DNA of 64,000 nt from Cacajao melanocephalus (lineage: Eukaryota; Chordata; Mammalia; Primates; Pitheciidae), in the NCBI GenBank assembly GCA_963573385.1, contig CAUYLG010038484.1, positions 140,149 through 204,148 of the forward strand, given 5' to 3'. Each line of letters opens with the position of its first letter. Positions within the stretch are counted from its first letter, which is position 1. Both the position numbers and the translations under genes were made by a program. This document shows, one piece after another, positions 15,545 through 34,724 of the stretch. The notes beneath the pieces were generated by a model. The model worked only from the letters and a program-made list of their open reading frames with translations, was not told the origin of the DNA and searched no databases.

Positions 15545-15850
15545 GTTATTCATTTAACAAATACTTATTGGGTGCCTACTAAGTGCTAAGCACTGTTCCA
15601 GACATTGGGTACACCCTATTCACTGCCCAGCAAGGACCAAAATCAGCAAATCTTTTGGTGCTTATCTTCTAGTGGCTACACATTAAGAAAAGTATATACA
15701 GTGGAAGATATGGTAAGTGGTTTATGAATCGCACACACAAAATATTTTGTCAGATGAGGCTGCAGGAATCTTCACTTAGTAGGTCTTCAGAAGCCTGTGG
15801 AATTGGGCAATCAAAAGCACAAGGAATGAAAGGGCCAGATGAAAATGGAT
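15545..15850 (-). repeat. L2 (antisense)
   Basis: Begins ttcatttaacaaatacttat followed by tgggtgcctactaagtgcta and runs on into weaker L2-like sequence. Confidence 0.55.
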
Positions 15851-16754
15851 CCCAAGAACAGGTGTAAAAAACTGTGAAGTTGCTGTCTCCTCCTTGAAAG
15901 GTCAAAGCATCTCCATTTTATTCCAGTGGCTTCAGCTAGGACAGGATATAGGCATAACTCATGACGGTGCTGCCTGCTGAGTCAGAAAGCTCACCTAGCC
16001 ATAAGTTCTGAAATCACTAGTATGTTCCAACTTGCCAATGTCATCACTGAACTCAGGATTGAATGCCCCCAGGTGCAGAATGACAGGAAATAGCATCGGG
16101 CGTCTTCTCTCTCAGGACCATATCAAGTCCATGATTAAGCCTGATTTTTGGCACCAGTCAGTTCTCAGAATGCTGTCAATATGCCCAGGATTGATGAACA
16201 TGGGCCAAATTCCTAATTGAAAGAACACAAATTCTGAGAGTAAGAATTGGAAGTTGTTGGTCATAATTCTAAATCCATACCTGATGTGACATTTACATAG
16301 ATCATGTTAACCTTAATTTCCATCTCCTCGGTTATTGTGTTGTTAAATATTCACTATGCACTTCCCATCTCTTCAAGGCTGCCAACTACCAATCTATAAA
16401 GGACTCTGAAATCTTTATGACAAAGTTACTCCATAGATATCTATAATAAGAAAATATTTTATTTATTCACACATACATAAATAAGTACACATACATATAT
16501 ACCTAATTTCTCTATTATAAATGTAATTTATGCTTATTGTAGAAAACTTGAAAAAATATAGAAAAGAATAAAGAGGAAATTATTCCATTATATAGATAAG
16601 CATGCTTAATGCTCTAAGTATTTAATTCCTGCCTTTCATGGATAGATAAACAGACGTCATTGTTATGATAATGTTGTATATAATTTTTGATTCTGGATTT
16701 TTCACTTGACTTATAGAATAAGAATTTCTTCATGATACCAAAAATCCTTTTTTA

Positions 16755-17253
16755 AAAAATTTGATTTATTTTATTTTTAAATTTTAGTTTAAGTTCCAGG
16801 ATACAAGTGCAGAACATGTAGGTTTGTTTTGTAGATATATGTGTGCCATGGTGGTTTGCTGCACCTATCAAATCGTCATCTAGGTTTTAAGCCCCACATG
16901 CATTAGCTATTTGTCTTAATGCTCTCCCTCCCCTTATCCCCACCCCCAAACTTGCCCTTGTGTGTGATGTTCCCCTCCCTGTGCCTATGTGTTCTCATTG
17001 TTCAACTCCCACCCATGAGTGAGAACATGCGGAATGTTTATTTCTTTTTTCCTGTGTTAGTTTGCTGAAAATGATGGCTTCCACTTTCATCCACGTCCCT
17101 ACAAAGGACATGATCTCAGTCCTGTTTATGGCTGCATAGTATTCCATGGTGTATATGCAACACATTTTCTTTATCCAGTCTATTGTTGATGGGCATTTGG
17201 GTTGCTCCCATGTGTTTGCTATTGTAAAGAGTACTACAATAAACATACGTGCA
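16755..17253 (-). mobile_element. L1 3' end, 5'-truncated (antisense)
   Basis: The sequence from agtttaagttccaggataca through ttctcattgttcaactccca to tagtattccatggtgtatat is the L1 3' UTR and end of ORF2 on the minus strand. The minus-strand peptide includes MEYYAAINRTEIMSFVGTW. It is truncated at about 500 bp. Confidence 0.92.
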
Positions 17254-17554
17254 AAACCTCTTTATAGCCTCACTTCCAATGCCTGAAAATGCAGAAATTA
17301 TTAAGCAATAACCAAGCATTGAGCTCAAAGCTGCATAAGTTACCAAAAGCAGGTGCCTGAATAGGGTCTTCAATTCCAAACATCCTAGCCATTGTAGGTA
17401 TAGCTGGCAGCCTATGTGTAAATCTTTTCTGTTCCAGTGCACTTGGAGGATAGGACTAGGGAGGTGGGAGGTACATGCACCTGTAGTTTAAATAGTATCT
17501 CTAGGTAATCTGACCCCCCCTCCTCCATCCCAGCTTTGAGAATCAGTGGTCTAA

Positions 17555-18480
<926 letters not shown>

Positions 18481-19808
18481 AGAGGTAAAGGAGAGGAAAG
18501 GATTTAAGACCATCCCTAGAAATAATATAAGCCGTAAGTTCCTATTCCTGCTGCCTCTTTTTTTCTGCTGGTGACAGATTAGCATGATACTCAGCTAGGA
18601 ATAAGCAGAGTGAAACGCCCAGCCCAGGGTTCACCTGCACATGGCAAGAAGGAAGAAGACTGGTCAAAGGCTCCTGGCCCCAGATGAGCCTGTCCACCTC
18701 AGCCAGCATGATGAGCAGAGACCTGTATTATGCAGCTGGTGAAGGGTATGCTCTAAATTGGGATACCAGGGAAATGCAAGGCAGGGCCCCATGGAATTAT
18801 CTACTGGATACTGGCTGTGGTTGAAACACTTGAAAACACTTGGGCGCGTGCACTCTGGCCAGCTCAGCCCTCTCGCAGGGCAGGCCCATGCAGTTCCTCT
18901 AGGTGTGTGCACTTGGCTGGAGAAAGAGGTGTTCGTGAGATTGCCCAGAAAATAAGAAACCCACCTCCGCCTCCCAGCCTTGGCTTGGTGGATAGCTCAT
19001 AAGAAAAGGCAGGTCTGTCTGTGGACATCTAATACTTATAACCTGTGCCACACACTTTGGCACAGGTACACCCTTCAGCTGTTCTCTGTTGCTCAGTTGC
19101 TGAGACCATCGCTTCCCCAGCTTGAGGACAGGGGTTTTCCTGGTTCCAGGTATGGCACTGGCCCGCAGTGGACACTGATGAGTCTTTCTTTGGCTGACCA
19201 AATAGGCAGATCTCGGTTCTTAGAGCTCAGAAAGAATGTTCTTTCCTGGTTAATACACCGTCCACACCCTACAGTCAGATTACTTACCCTTGGCTCTTCT
19301 GAGTGCTGTGAAACCAGACTCACCTCCATTATCCTTGTCATCTATGAAGGACAAGAAACATGATGTTAGAATTATTTGAAAAATACCTTAATTGCCACAG
19401 AGTATAGTTGATTGTATGCACACTCAGTCCCATGCACGCTCACCCACGCAGTTTCCTCAGGCAGGCAACAACAACATTCCTGCTGTGCATGAAGGCTGCT
19501 GACAGGCTGAAGAGCACCAGTTGGGGACAGAAATTTCAGAATTGAGGCTCTCCTGGGAAATTACTCTGCTTGCATTTTGAATTTGTGCTTGGGAACTGAT
19601 GGCAGACCCCCAGCTGTGTATGGCTGATGTGGGATCGAAGAGGAGGAGACAGTCTCTAACCAGAACTGGGATGCTCAGCATGTCTTTAAAAATAACATTA
19701 CAGTTTGCCTGTTTGTTTGTTTCTAATGAGAGCATTAATCTGCCTCCTATGATACACATTCAGGGATTATTTTCTTGTTGTTCTTGATGCTCATTAAAAA
19801 GATAAATA

Positions 19809-19890
19809 CAGGTTGAGTATCCCTTACCTGAAATGCTGGAGACCAGAGTGTTTTGGATTTTGTATTTTCAGGTTCAGGATGCTCGACCTG
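19809..19890. mobile_element. 82-bp Tc1/mariner-type MITE
   Basis: Terminal inverted repeats CAGGTTGAGTATCC and, from the other end, CAGGTCGAGCATCC are flanked by TA on both sides (19807-19808, 19891-19892). It is an internally deleted Tigger- or Kanga-like element; the family is from memory. Confidence 0.8.
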
Positions 19891-20664
19891 TATTATTTTT
19901 TATTTTTTTCTTGTAATACTACTTTATTTTCTAATTTTCCCAGTAAGCATACATTATCTTATAACCAAAAAAGGTTAAAATGTTATTACAAAAAAAAAAT
20001 CCGTTGGAAACATCTTGAGTTTTTTACTAGTTCCATGTGGCAGATATTGTTAAAAGGGCAAAGTTTTTCTAAACTCATATTTGGTATCTGTGGGCTGGTC
20101 TGGGGGGCAGCTCTGCTGGCCTTGCCAGGGATGACTCGGAGTCCACTTGAGAACATGGGGTCATCTGAGGAACTCAGCCTGTCCGGGAAAGATGATCCAG
20201 AGCCTCTCTGATTCCCTCTTCCTCATTCACCCTCAGGCAACTCATGAATGTGCCTGCCAGTTCTTGGGCAGCAGCCTCAGGAAAGACTTCCACCCTCCAC
20301 GCCACACCTTGTTCCTTTGTCCCTGTGTCTGAGGTAGTTATCTGCCAGGCTGGGATCACACTGTCACAAACCCCCTGGTCATCTCCACCCTCAACAGGAC
20401 AATAGACCAACCGCATAGACCCGTCACCTCCCATAGGATGTTATTCTGAGGAGACTTTGAAGAGTGCAGCTTAGAGTTCTTGTTGAATCCATAGCCCAAA
20501 TAAGGGCTCTGCCCTCTGACTGATGCCAGGACACAGCTGAGCCTGTCTACTTGGCCCCCCTCTAACAACACAGAGCCCTTGAGTGAGCTCCAGTTATGTC
20601 TTCTGGAGCTTTCCAGAAGGGCTGGTACACTGAGGATGGGCAGAGAGGCATGGAATCATGTATT

Positions 20665-20855
20665 GATTCAGAGCATGGGCCCCAGGGTTAAACCAGCCAC
20701 AGTCAAATCCTGCCTCCTACCAGAAAAGTAGCCTAGAGTCAGTCATCTTTCTGAGCCTCAAACTCCTTGTCTATAAAGAGAGGCAAATAAATTATACTTA
20801 CCTACACTTGTAACTACAAATAAAATCTGAGCAAAGTACTTCTCAGAATGCCTTG
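20665..20855 (+). repeat. MIR (sense)
   Basis: Carries gcatgggccccagggttaaa, ctgagcctcaaactccttgt and ctataaagagaggcaaataa in MIR order. Confidence 0.6.
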
Positions 20856-21116
20856 TGCTTAGCAATTGATTAAAAACAAATCTCTCTCACTGCTGTTTTC
20901 ATTACCATCACTACCTTCAGAGTCATTTGAAGTCTTAGGGTATTTGTGGTGCCCTCTCCCAAATTCCGCCCTTAACCCAGATTTTCCAGCCTCATTGAAA
21001 ACAATGTCAACAGAAATGTGGCTTATTGAAGGCAGGTGGAGAGAGAAAGGTAGGTTGAGACAATGGAACTAGCAGAAAGAAAAGCTCTTAATCAACAGTT
21101 CCTGTTTTGTAAGTAA

Positions 21117-21516
<400 letters not shown>

Positions 21517-21719
21517 GGGAATTTACGTTTTTAAGAACTCACAATTTTATCTCTTTTACAAAGAGCTCAAATTAAGTTTCACGTCTTACTTCCACGGTAG
21601 TCTTATGAGATTAAAGAGAGAAGGTTCTTGAAGAATGTTCTTTAAAAGGAAAATGAGGCACAGGGACACTAAAGGGACCAGCCCAAGGTCATGTAGCTAA
21701 TGAAGACATTCCTCCCATA

Positions 21720-21825
21720 TGAACACATTGAGGGCAAAGACTTAATCTGTAGTGTTCACTGTTGCCTCCCTGGCACATGATAGATGCTCAGTCAATACTT
21801 GTTGTCTAGCTAGCTGAATCCCACT
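21720..21825 (+). repeat. L2 3' end
   Basis: Contains cacattgagggcaaagactt, cctggcacatgatagatgct and cagtcaatacttgttg, the L2 tail order. Confidence 0.6.
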
Positions 21826-23179
21826 TGACCGTTAAATCTGTTTTTCTCAGTAGCACACTTACCCATAGAACAAGCTAGCTCTGTACCCTTGAATGTTGAC
21901 ATTCATGCATTTATATAAATAACTCTTAATGACCTGAATTAGGGGGGAGGCTATGAAGAGTTGTCATGATCTCATGTGAGGTTAAAAGGATTCTGTAACA
22001 ATAAGCCAGCTGAGATGGTAACAGAAGGGATTTAGATAGAAACTGACAAGCATAGATGGCAGCTTAGTGAAGCCATGGGAGCTTTTTCTTGGAAAGTTTC
22101 TAAAAATAAAGGAGCTTCTCATCTTGCTGGACTGGTTCATTTGTTCTCCTGCCTGAGTCTAGGTGCCTGGCCAGATGGAATCAGTGCCCCTCCTGCACAG
22201 GTCAGGTGAGGACAGGTATGCCCTTCTGCTTTGTTCCAACTTAGAATGTTGGTCACCGGCAAGACACTACTTCCTAGAATAATTTATATTTGTAGCTTTA
22301 AAAAATTGAACAGAAACAAAATTTGGTTTACAAAAATCCCATAGGCCCATTTACTTTTTCCTCTCTGATAGGATTAGATTCCATCACTACGGCACAAATG
22401 CCCGGCTGTTGCTCTGGCTAATTCCCCAGTCCTTTTCTTAATCTAGGGGATTATATGGTTCTGGATAAAGTATTCAGATACCTCTCACCTTGCATCCAGC
22501 TCTGCATTTTAAATTTGCAACCACTGGAAAACGTGAGGGGAATGTGTACCCCAGGACATAGACTAGCTGCGATGAAATCATTCTCCCTGAAGTACTAAGG
22601 AGCCTGGTCCACTACTCTGACTGGGCCCCTAACCCTGCTACCCCGAGAGGACCTATCTCTGCTGCTGCTCTGAAGGCAGAACTCTCTTAGAACACCATCT
22701 TCTTCTATGTCATGCTCTTTAGAGGAAATAGTGTACCCGATTAAAGGGAAAAGATTATGAGGTATTAACATCCTCAGTTTGTGAGTAATCCAGAAAATGG
22801 CTTTATTTTCTCTTATTAACAAAGATAAAAAGAAAGGGCTGAAAAATGAGTTTGCCTTATGCTAGAGGTCTTCTGCTTTCATATGCATTATCTAGTTTGA
22901 TTCTCATTCTCAGTCCTCTGAGTGGAGCAGGTATAAATATCTCCCTTCCCTGCATTGCAGTCAGCAAGCATGCAAGTTAGGGCATCTCCCACTTCCTTTG
23001 CCTTCCATTTCCCCCACCAGCCTTAGAGGAAACAAACAACTGGAATTGCTTTGTGGAATTCTGGAGAAAGTACCCTAGACCAGGAGGCCAAGACTTAATT
23101 CCCATTCTTGCTTTTGGTATAACTAACTGCATGGCATTACACAAGCCACTTCTTGTGTGCAAAGGCCTTGACCTGTGGA

Positions 23180-23335
23180 GATAGACCCAGATTGAATCCT
23201 GACCCTACTACTGATTAGCTGAGAGGCACTGCATCATTAATTTAATCCCTCAGCAACTCCATTTCTTATCTGTAAAACTGGGATAGTATTGTCTGTGTTT
23301 CACAGCTCCATGAGAATTAACTATAATAGAGGAAT
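23180..23335 (+). repeat. MIR (sense)
   Basis: Contains cagattgaatcctgaccct, then ttcttatctgtaaaactggg and ccatgagaattaactata. It lies just upstream of a coding exon. Confidence 0.65.
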
Positions 23336-23362
23336 TTGGAGGTGGAGTAGCATGGTGTGTGA

Positions 23363-23656
<294 letters not shown>

Positions 23657-23809
23657 TGAGACCAGTGGAACTCTGGTGGTTGTAAAAGCACAGTTTAAAA
23701 AAATCAAAACAAACAGGGTATCCAGAGAGGTCCAAGGCCCATTTCAGGAAGCAAGGTAGCTAAAAATTATTCTTAAGTGATTGTAGTGCTAATTGGAGAG
23801 CAAGGTGTG

Positions 23810-24100
23810 GTATGACATTTCTGGAGGATGATTTGGCAATATATATCTTCCCTTTGATTCCACAATTCTACTTCTAGACATTTATCTGAAAAATATAAGT
23901 GCCTGAATATGAATGTCTAAATAATCTGAGGGTTATTGAAAATATCAATACATTTAACACAGCCTAGATTTCAGCAAGAGGAGGTTCATTTAATAATTTA
24001 AAGTACATGGCACAGTGGAATACTGTGCAATTACCAAGAGTGATGTTGTGAAAGTATATTTAAGACACCTTTTGATGCCGTGTTTATATCATGGGCCAAA
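23810..24100 (+). mobile_element. Old L1 (L1M-type) 3' fragment
   Basis: The order tgatttggcaatatatatct, cacaattctacttctagaca, cacagtggaatactgtgcaa follows the end of ORF2 in mammalian-wide L1s. It is heavily diverged. Confidence 0.6.
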
Positions 24101-24114
24101 CTAGAAGAATAGAT

Positions 24115-24265
24115 AATCCTCATAGCAGCCCTGAGAGCAGGTATATATATTGTTATCATCTTCATTTTACAAGTGAAGAAAATGAGGCTTAGAGAGGTTG
24201 CAGTTGTTGATTTCTAATCACGCTAGTACTGAGTGGTGGGGCCATGTGTCAAATGGAGATCTGCC
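24115..24265 (-). repeat. MIR (antisense)
   Basis: Contains tcatcttcattttacaagtg, aagaaaatgaggcttagaga and ctagtactgagtggtggggc. Confidence 0.6.
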
Positions 24266-25466
24266 TGGCTTGAAAACTGATTTCACTTGGTTTGAAATTC
24301 TTTTCTGCTGCTGTCAGTTTTTACCTCTGTTGCCTTACCTTCTTTTTGTAGGTGCGCTGCTTATTCTATCTCTATAAACTAGCTCAAGGTGTGCAGTATT
24401 TCACAAAAATACTCCCAACTGTTCTGTTAAAACATACTGTTGTCAGAGTGAGCAAGGCAGTTTCCTTTTGACCTTAGGCCGCTGGATCTCAGCTGCGTGC
24501 ATAGTCGCTGCACACACACGGGTGGCTGTGCAGGGGACCCATCCGGCCCCTCACTGCCTCCCACCCAGTTTGCTTTCTCCCCATAAGTTATATTGGGCAT
24601 TTAACTTAAAGTTGTTTTGAATTCACCAAAAATTAGGGTCAATTTATGTGGAAAGGATCCTCAAATTTCAAAGGAGCATCCAGAAATTGGGACTTCTTAA
24701 TAAATAAGGGCTCTGGTGCTATTTGGATGTCAGGACATGAACCAAGCGAGAAGCGTAAAAGGCAAGGATGCACCTGGTTCTGTAGTCAGGTCCACATTGC
24801 CTTGGGATGGGTTACTATATTTTTAATGACTACATACGGGAAGGCCCGTTGGGATAGAGAGGGGATATTCTTTAAGTTATTCATGGACCCTCCGGTTCCT
24901 TACGGAAGTAGGGGAGAATCCCCAATAGTATGCACAGATGTTAGCTCCAGGAATTGAGAAAGCAGTGCCACCATTCGGGCTTTGGTGTCTGCATGGGCAC
25001 CACAGCACACTTGCACCGAGAAAGACCTACAGACCCATGTGGAAAGTGACCATTTGGGAATCATTTTTCTGTGCTTCCACATTGTTTATGTGTCTTTACA
25101 CTTTGAAGGGAAGCAACCCACAGTGTCCATGAGAGTGAGACTTTGGGAGTGGGGATGGACATTTCAGATGTTGCAGTGAAGCTCCGGGGTCCTGGGTTGA
25201 GAGTTGGAGGGAAGTCGCAGTCTCCAGTTCTGTCCCTGCAGTATATGGATGGGAACAGAGAAGCCTTTTGAAACACTGGTTGATTTTTACATAATTAAAA
25301 TGGTTTTTATTCAGCTTTTTGTTTTCTAAGCTAATAACTAAATTACCTCTCTATTCTGAGGAAGAGAACGGATCATCATCAAGTCACAGAGGGACCTGGC
25401 CCTCTTGGACATATGTGGTCTAGTGCACTGCTGTCTGTGGTTGCTCTGAGAGTTTCCTCCCTGTGA

Positions 25467-25769
<303 letters not shown>

Positions 25770-27274
25770 CCTCCCTGTGATTTTAATGGAAAGAACGCTG
25801 CACAGGGAGGCAGGACACCTGCACTCAGGGCTTCTCCCTCCCTTCCTGACTGTGCATGTGTGATCCGGGACAAGCCCTTCTGAGTGTCACTTTCATCACA
25901 TGTGAAATATAAGTGATGGGAGCAGGGAACCTGACCACATTGCTCTGGCTGAGGACACTAAAGCCCCAGTAGCAGTGTAAATGTGTGACCTTGGAGGAAT
26001 GACACAGGGGCTTCCATGTATCATTGTTGTTTCAGCTTCTGTGGGTTTATCAGATGTCTGTTTGGGATCCTGGGCCCTGAGGGTATGAATGGGACTGGAA
26101 AGTAAGATTCAAAAGTGGGGGAATGAACGAGTCCAAAGCATAAACCCTGTAGTGGGCACAGAAGGGAGGGTGGGGAGTGAGTAGAACCACAGACCCCAAT
26201 CACAGTTACCCACCCACAGGGTTCTAGCCCCAGCCTTGTTCTTATTTTGTGCAAAGGGAACTGGCTCTTGCCCCAGAGCACAGGAGTTCTGTGGGATTTA
26301 TCCAGTCCCACTCTTCCCCTTCTCTGCCCTGTTTGGAGTGTTGGATGGGTAGTGGGAGTGCCTTTGCACCCTCACCACCCTGCCTACTTTGCTTTTACAC
26401 ATTTTATTGAGCACCTAATAATTCTGTGAGCAACTACCCTCCCCATTACAGACTACCCCTTCTGGGTGGGGGGATATAGGTTCAGAGAACCTCAGATAGT
26501 TAGCTCCAATCTTAATGTTCTTTTCAAAGAAAACCTCTGTCATTTCAGCATTGCTTTTTTTTCTTTTTTTCAATAAGAGAAAAGAGGAAAATGAAGTGTT
26601 TTTGAGAAAGGTACACATTCTAAGCTCTTACTGTCTAGGTGCTAAATGGCCACAGACGAATTGGTAAAAATGACTATTTCCAGCCATTAGTTTTGTGACT
26701 TTTCAGCCACAGATGCATGCTTTATATGTATAAGCAATGATTTTTAAACAAAGAAAATAACTTCTTTACACCAACTGGTTTTCCCATCTTTATGCATCTT
26801 GATGCTGTTGGTCAGAACTTTTAGAAAGTCAGCTTATTTTTTATGTGTGGGGAAGGTTTTGAAACTTTTAACAAATTTCAAAACAATGTAATATTTCTTT
26901 CAGGGTTTTATATATTTACCATCTAAGTTGATTTTCTCTAATTGTGTTTGCTATCCTCACTTGGCAGTGTAAACATGAATTTTTGAATTTGTTTCCAGCT
27001 TCATGTAAAGTCTCCAAAAGTAAATGTGTTGAAAATGTTTCTAAGCACTAATTTCTATGTTGATGATTTTGTGCACCATAGTGTGAATTTATAATTTTAC
27101 AAATATGTTTTAAGCATTCTGTTTGCTTTCTACATCATTTGGCCTTTAGTAGGTTTTCAATAACTTCGCACTTTTCTGAGCCACATTCTCACACATGCCC
27201 TTTGGTTTGTTTTTATCTTGATGCATCTTTGCTGAGACCTTCTTTGTAAAGACATATGAAACTCACAAGAGTAT

Positions 27275-27515
27275 AGAGTGATGGTTAAGGGCGTGGACTT
27301 TGGAGTCATAAATATCTGGGTTAGAATCCATTTTCACTATTCACTAACTGAGTCTTCTTGGAAAAGTCGCCTAACCCTGGTTTCTTCATCTAGAAATTGA
27401 GGATAATAATCCTTCTTGCACAAGTTGTGAGAACTAAATGAGAGACCATGTTTACCATGCTCTACCGAGTCCCTGCATGAAGTAAATGCTCTTTAATGTT
27501 GATAGCTGTCATTAA
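27275..27515 (+). repeat. MIR (sense)
   Basis: Starts gatggttaagggcgtggact and ttggagtcataaatatctgg. The middle has ttcttcatctagaaattgag and the tail has atgaagtaaatgctctttaa. Confidence 0.75.
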
Positions 27516-27582
27516 AGGGGCCTCTTTTATGCTGTTTTGGGCTATTCTGTTAAAAAAAAAAAAAAAAGCTTTAAAGCTTTTA

Positions 27583-27873
<291 letters not shown>

Positions 27874-28508
27874 GTTTTCAGCATGATGGTACATTGGAAT
27901 ATGAAGTTAAAAAGATGTAAAATACTGGGCTACATCTTGTCTTACTAATTAAGTACTCATGTAGTCAGAGCCATTGTTGTGTCTTTCATCTTGAGATATA
28001 TCACTTAGATGATGCAGTGATCTTATTTTTACTAATCATTGTTAGGAGTAATTAAACTGTCAAAACCCGTGGCAGGAATAGCTATCAGTGACTGGTTGTT
28101 TATGGTCAGACAGATGCTTGCAGTGAAACTGCTTCTTAATCTACCCACGTCTTTCCTTACCCTCACTGTACCCTCCTCACCTGAACTTGTCAAGGACAGT
28201 GTCTGTGTTCGTCTTTCTGCCTGGGACCCGGCATGCCTATTACATTGTCCTGCATCCCAGGCAGGGCCCATAAAGCAAGAAGTAAGACAGAATACAAACA
28301 TAAAGGAAGACTTCAGCTTGCAGCCTCACTCTCTGAGAGGACCAGTCTCAGTTTTAAATATTTATCGAGCTCCCATTTTACTGTAAAATACTGAAGTAGG
28401 TACTCTATGCTATATGGGTGATAAACAGACATAAAACCTAAACTCTGATTGGAAAAGTGAGATACAGGACAAGCATGAAAAAGTACAAACATAGAAATAC
28501 CTACAAAT

Positions 28509-28529
28509 ATAATAATAATAATAATAATA
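28509..28529. repeat. (AAT)7 microsatellite
   Basis: Seven ATA/AAT trinucleotide units without interruption. Confidence 0.9.
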
Positions 28530-28987
28530 GTGTCCATATGTCAGTACATTAAATCTCTAGGTGCCTGATTTACATATTCATAATATGCCATGTAGCTAAA
28601 TATACAGTGTAGTCAGTAGAAGGCAGAGGGGACTTGATTTTTGAATTTTATTTTGTTTTCTTTAGATGCTGCTTAATTCTATCTAGTTCAGGAAGGGAAT
28701 TGGACAGAATTCAGGAGAGGAAAAGTGGGTGAAGGAATTTGTGGAGAGAGTTTTAGCACAGCGCCCTGTGGTCACCTCTCCACGAGCATTTATACCTTTC
28801 TTTGTATGGACATCACATGAAATTGTTAACTGAGCTGGGGAAATGGGGAGGGAAGGCCTTCATGAGCAGGCAGAGGTGCAGAGCTGATGTCTGTTCCAAC
28901 ATGAACAGCAGCGTCTCCATTCTGTGTCTGCATTGAGACAAAGCAAGAAGGTTTCCTGTGATCGAACGCATGTCCTTGTGTTGCCAG

Positions 28988-29113
28988 GGACACTACGATC
29001 ATCAACCACTCACGGAATGGCAGCTACGGAGAGAGCTCACTGGAGGCCCACATCTGGCAGGAGGAGGAGGAGGTGGTGCAGGCCAACAGAAGGTGTCAGG
29101 ACATGGAATACAC
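28988..29113 (+). CDS. AMOTL1: AMOTL1 coding exon, acidic segment of C-terminal domain
   Basis: The exon of 126 bp lies between the acceptor gttgccag and the donor GTAAGA. Its first base completes the Arg codon of the previous exon. It then encodes 41 residues, DTTIINHSRNGSYGESSLEA to RRCQDMEY, and leaves two bases of a Thr codon. The middle, HIWQEEEEVVQANRRC, is strongly acidic and returns to helical, heptad-like sequence. The numbering is 712-753 if full length is 956. Although 126 is divisible by three, both borders fall inside codons. Skipping would join two split codons and keep the frame. The exon is short and lies 5.3 kb from the one before and 1.05 kb from the one after. Confidence 0.94.
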
Positions 29114-33244
<4,131 letters not shown>

Positions 33245-33520
33245 GATTGCTGCTGGGGAAGGAGCACTATGAACATGCCTCTGCCCCGCTGCCGCCACCC
33301 CCGCCCACCTCAGCACTGTCCCCTACAGCCTCCACCACAGCAGCCAGCAGTGCGCACGCCAAGACGGGCAGCAAGGACAGCAGCACACAGACCGACAAGA
33401 GTGCTGAGCTCTTCTGGCCCAACATGGCTTCCCTCCCCAGCCGCGGCCGGCTGAGCACGACCCCTGCTCACAGCCCTGTCCTGAAACACCCAGTGGCCAA
33501 AGGGACTGCAGAGAAACTGG
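33245..33520 (+). CDS. AMOTL1: AMOTL1 coding exon, Pro/Ser/Thr-rich tail
   Basis: The exon of 276 bp follows ctgcccttag and ends at the donor GTAAGT. It completes a Gly codon and encodes 91 residues: GLLLGKEHYEHASAPL, a run of five prolines, a Ser/Thr/Ala-rich stretch, KDSSTQTDKSAELFWPNM, and then SRGRLSTTPAHSPVLKHP. The composition suggests an unstructured tail. The STQTD at 33382-33396 resembles a dynein light chain LC8 docking motif (see findings). The DNA is GC-rich with CCG/CCC codons, unlike the AT-rich introns around it. The numbering is 830-921 if the protein has 956 residues. One base of the next Glu codon is left at the end. Confidence 0.95.
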
Positions 33521-34617
33521 GTAAGTGGGCTGTCCCACCTCGATATCCCTGAAAACCGGAGAACTGTCTGGCCTAACAGAGTCTTTTGTTGAGCTAGAGA
33601 GGGAGCAGGAGCACCCATCAGCTCTTACTCTTTGGGGATGTTTATGAGTGTGGCTATCCTAATGCACTTAGGCTATATGTGGCCTTTCTTATTATGGGAA
33701 TAAAACGCATATAGACACATCTAGTTTATTACTATTGGAAATGAGTGCACAGCTCGAGACTACCCTGGCAATGCATGCTTTTTAACTAACCCTTCCTCAG
33801 GAGTGACAACAGATTCTGAGGGATGATAGGGACTGAACGCCCTCCAGTATGTTTGGGAGCCAGAATTAGGCACCAGATACATCAAAAGCACAAGTTCACT
33901 GTTGCCTTCGGGGCGCTGACTTGCCCAGGCATTCTGGCCTCAGTGGAGGACGTCCCAATGGAAGGAGAAAATAGATTGAACTGCAGAGTCTGTTAACTTG
34001 TGACACAGCACTTGGGCCAGGATGAATGAGCTGTTTAAAATATTTAAGAGAGGACAGCTTGGGAGAGGTGAGCCTTGCAGTGAGCCCTGAAGTCTCCTGG
34101 GTAAGAATAGACCTGGCTTTGCACTAATCATGGTCATGGGGACCTCCCTTTTTGGGAATTCTTTTGAGGAGGTACAGGCTATGTGGGGCCTAAGTTAACT
34201 GTTTCCTCCAAGGGGGTTGTTCATTTTCACCTTTCAAAGTAGACAAGTAAATACAATGTTGCCACTTTTTAAAGATGTAATTCTTTTCTGAGTAAGCCAG
34301 AGAACACCTAAAAAGTGCCTGGCTCAGAGTATGCACCTGATGGTTTTGAGTAGAGGGTGTGAGGGGCTCTTGCTCAGAGTCCCACTGTCATCCTCACCCT
34401 CCGAATCCTTTCCCATAACCATCTTTGTTTGTATTTGTGTCTGAATCCTGGCCCAGTCATTCTGCATGTTCCCGCCGTGGGCTGGATCATCTCACATTCA
34501 CTGTGGTGAGAATCCTAGGTGTGCAGTGGTATTGGATGTGGGTCCATTTTAGAGAGCTTGGAAAGCCTGTGCTCCTCCTGTGGAATGGGCAGTTGATGTT
34601 TCCCCTCTATTTGGCAG
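33521..34617 (+). other. AMOTL1 last intron (1.1 kb)
   Basis: The intron runs from GTAAGT to CAG. I recognise no repeat or gene in it. Confidence 0.85.
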
Positions 34618-34724
34618 AGAACTCTCCTGGCCACGGGAAGTCGCCTGACCACAGAGGCCGGGTCAGCAGCTTGCTGCACAAGCCCGAGTTCCCCGACGGA
34701 GAGATGATGGAAGTCCTCATCTAA
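34618..34724 (+). CDS. AMOTL1: AMOTL1 last coding exon with stop codon and PDZ-binding C-terminus
   Basis: Coding starts after the acceptor atttggcag and stops at TAA (34722-34724). The first two bases complete a Glu codon. The next 34 codons encode NSPGHGKSPDHRGRV, SSLLHKPEFPDGE and MMEVLI. The last four residues, EVLI, fit a class II-like hydrophobic PDZ ligand; other angiomotins end in related EYLI/EILI sequences that bind PDZ proteins at junctions. Residues are 922-956 if the total is 956. The exon continues without a break into the 3' UTR. The same frame stays open upstream of the acceptor, but only the sequence after the AG fits the family. Confidence 0.95.

Noticed and set aside
16430..16740. 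AT-rich block resembling sequence at 44420-44660
   Set aside because: Both look like an old dispersed repeat with a gaaaacttgaaaaaatat type core, but I cannot name a family with confidence, so neither is listed as an element.
22595..22822. Minus-strand frame with an Arg/Ser-rich stretch
   Set aside because: I looked for a processed pseudogene. No known protein is recognised, and there is no poly(A) tail or duplication.
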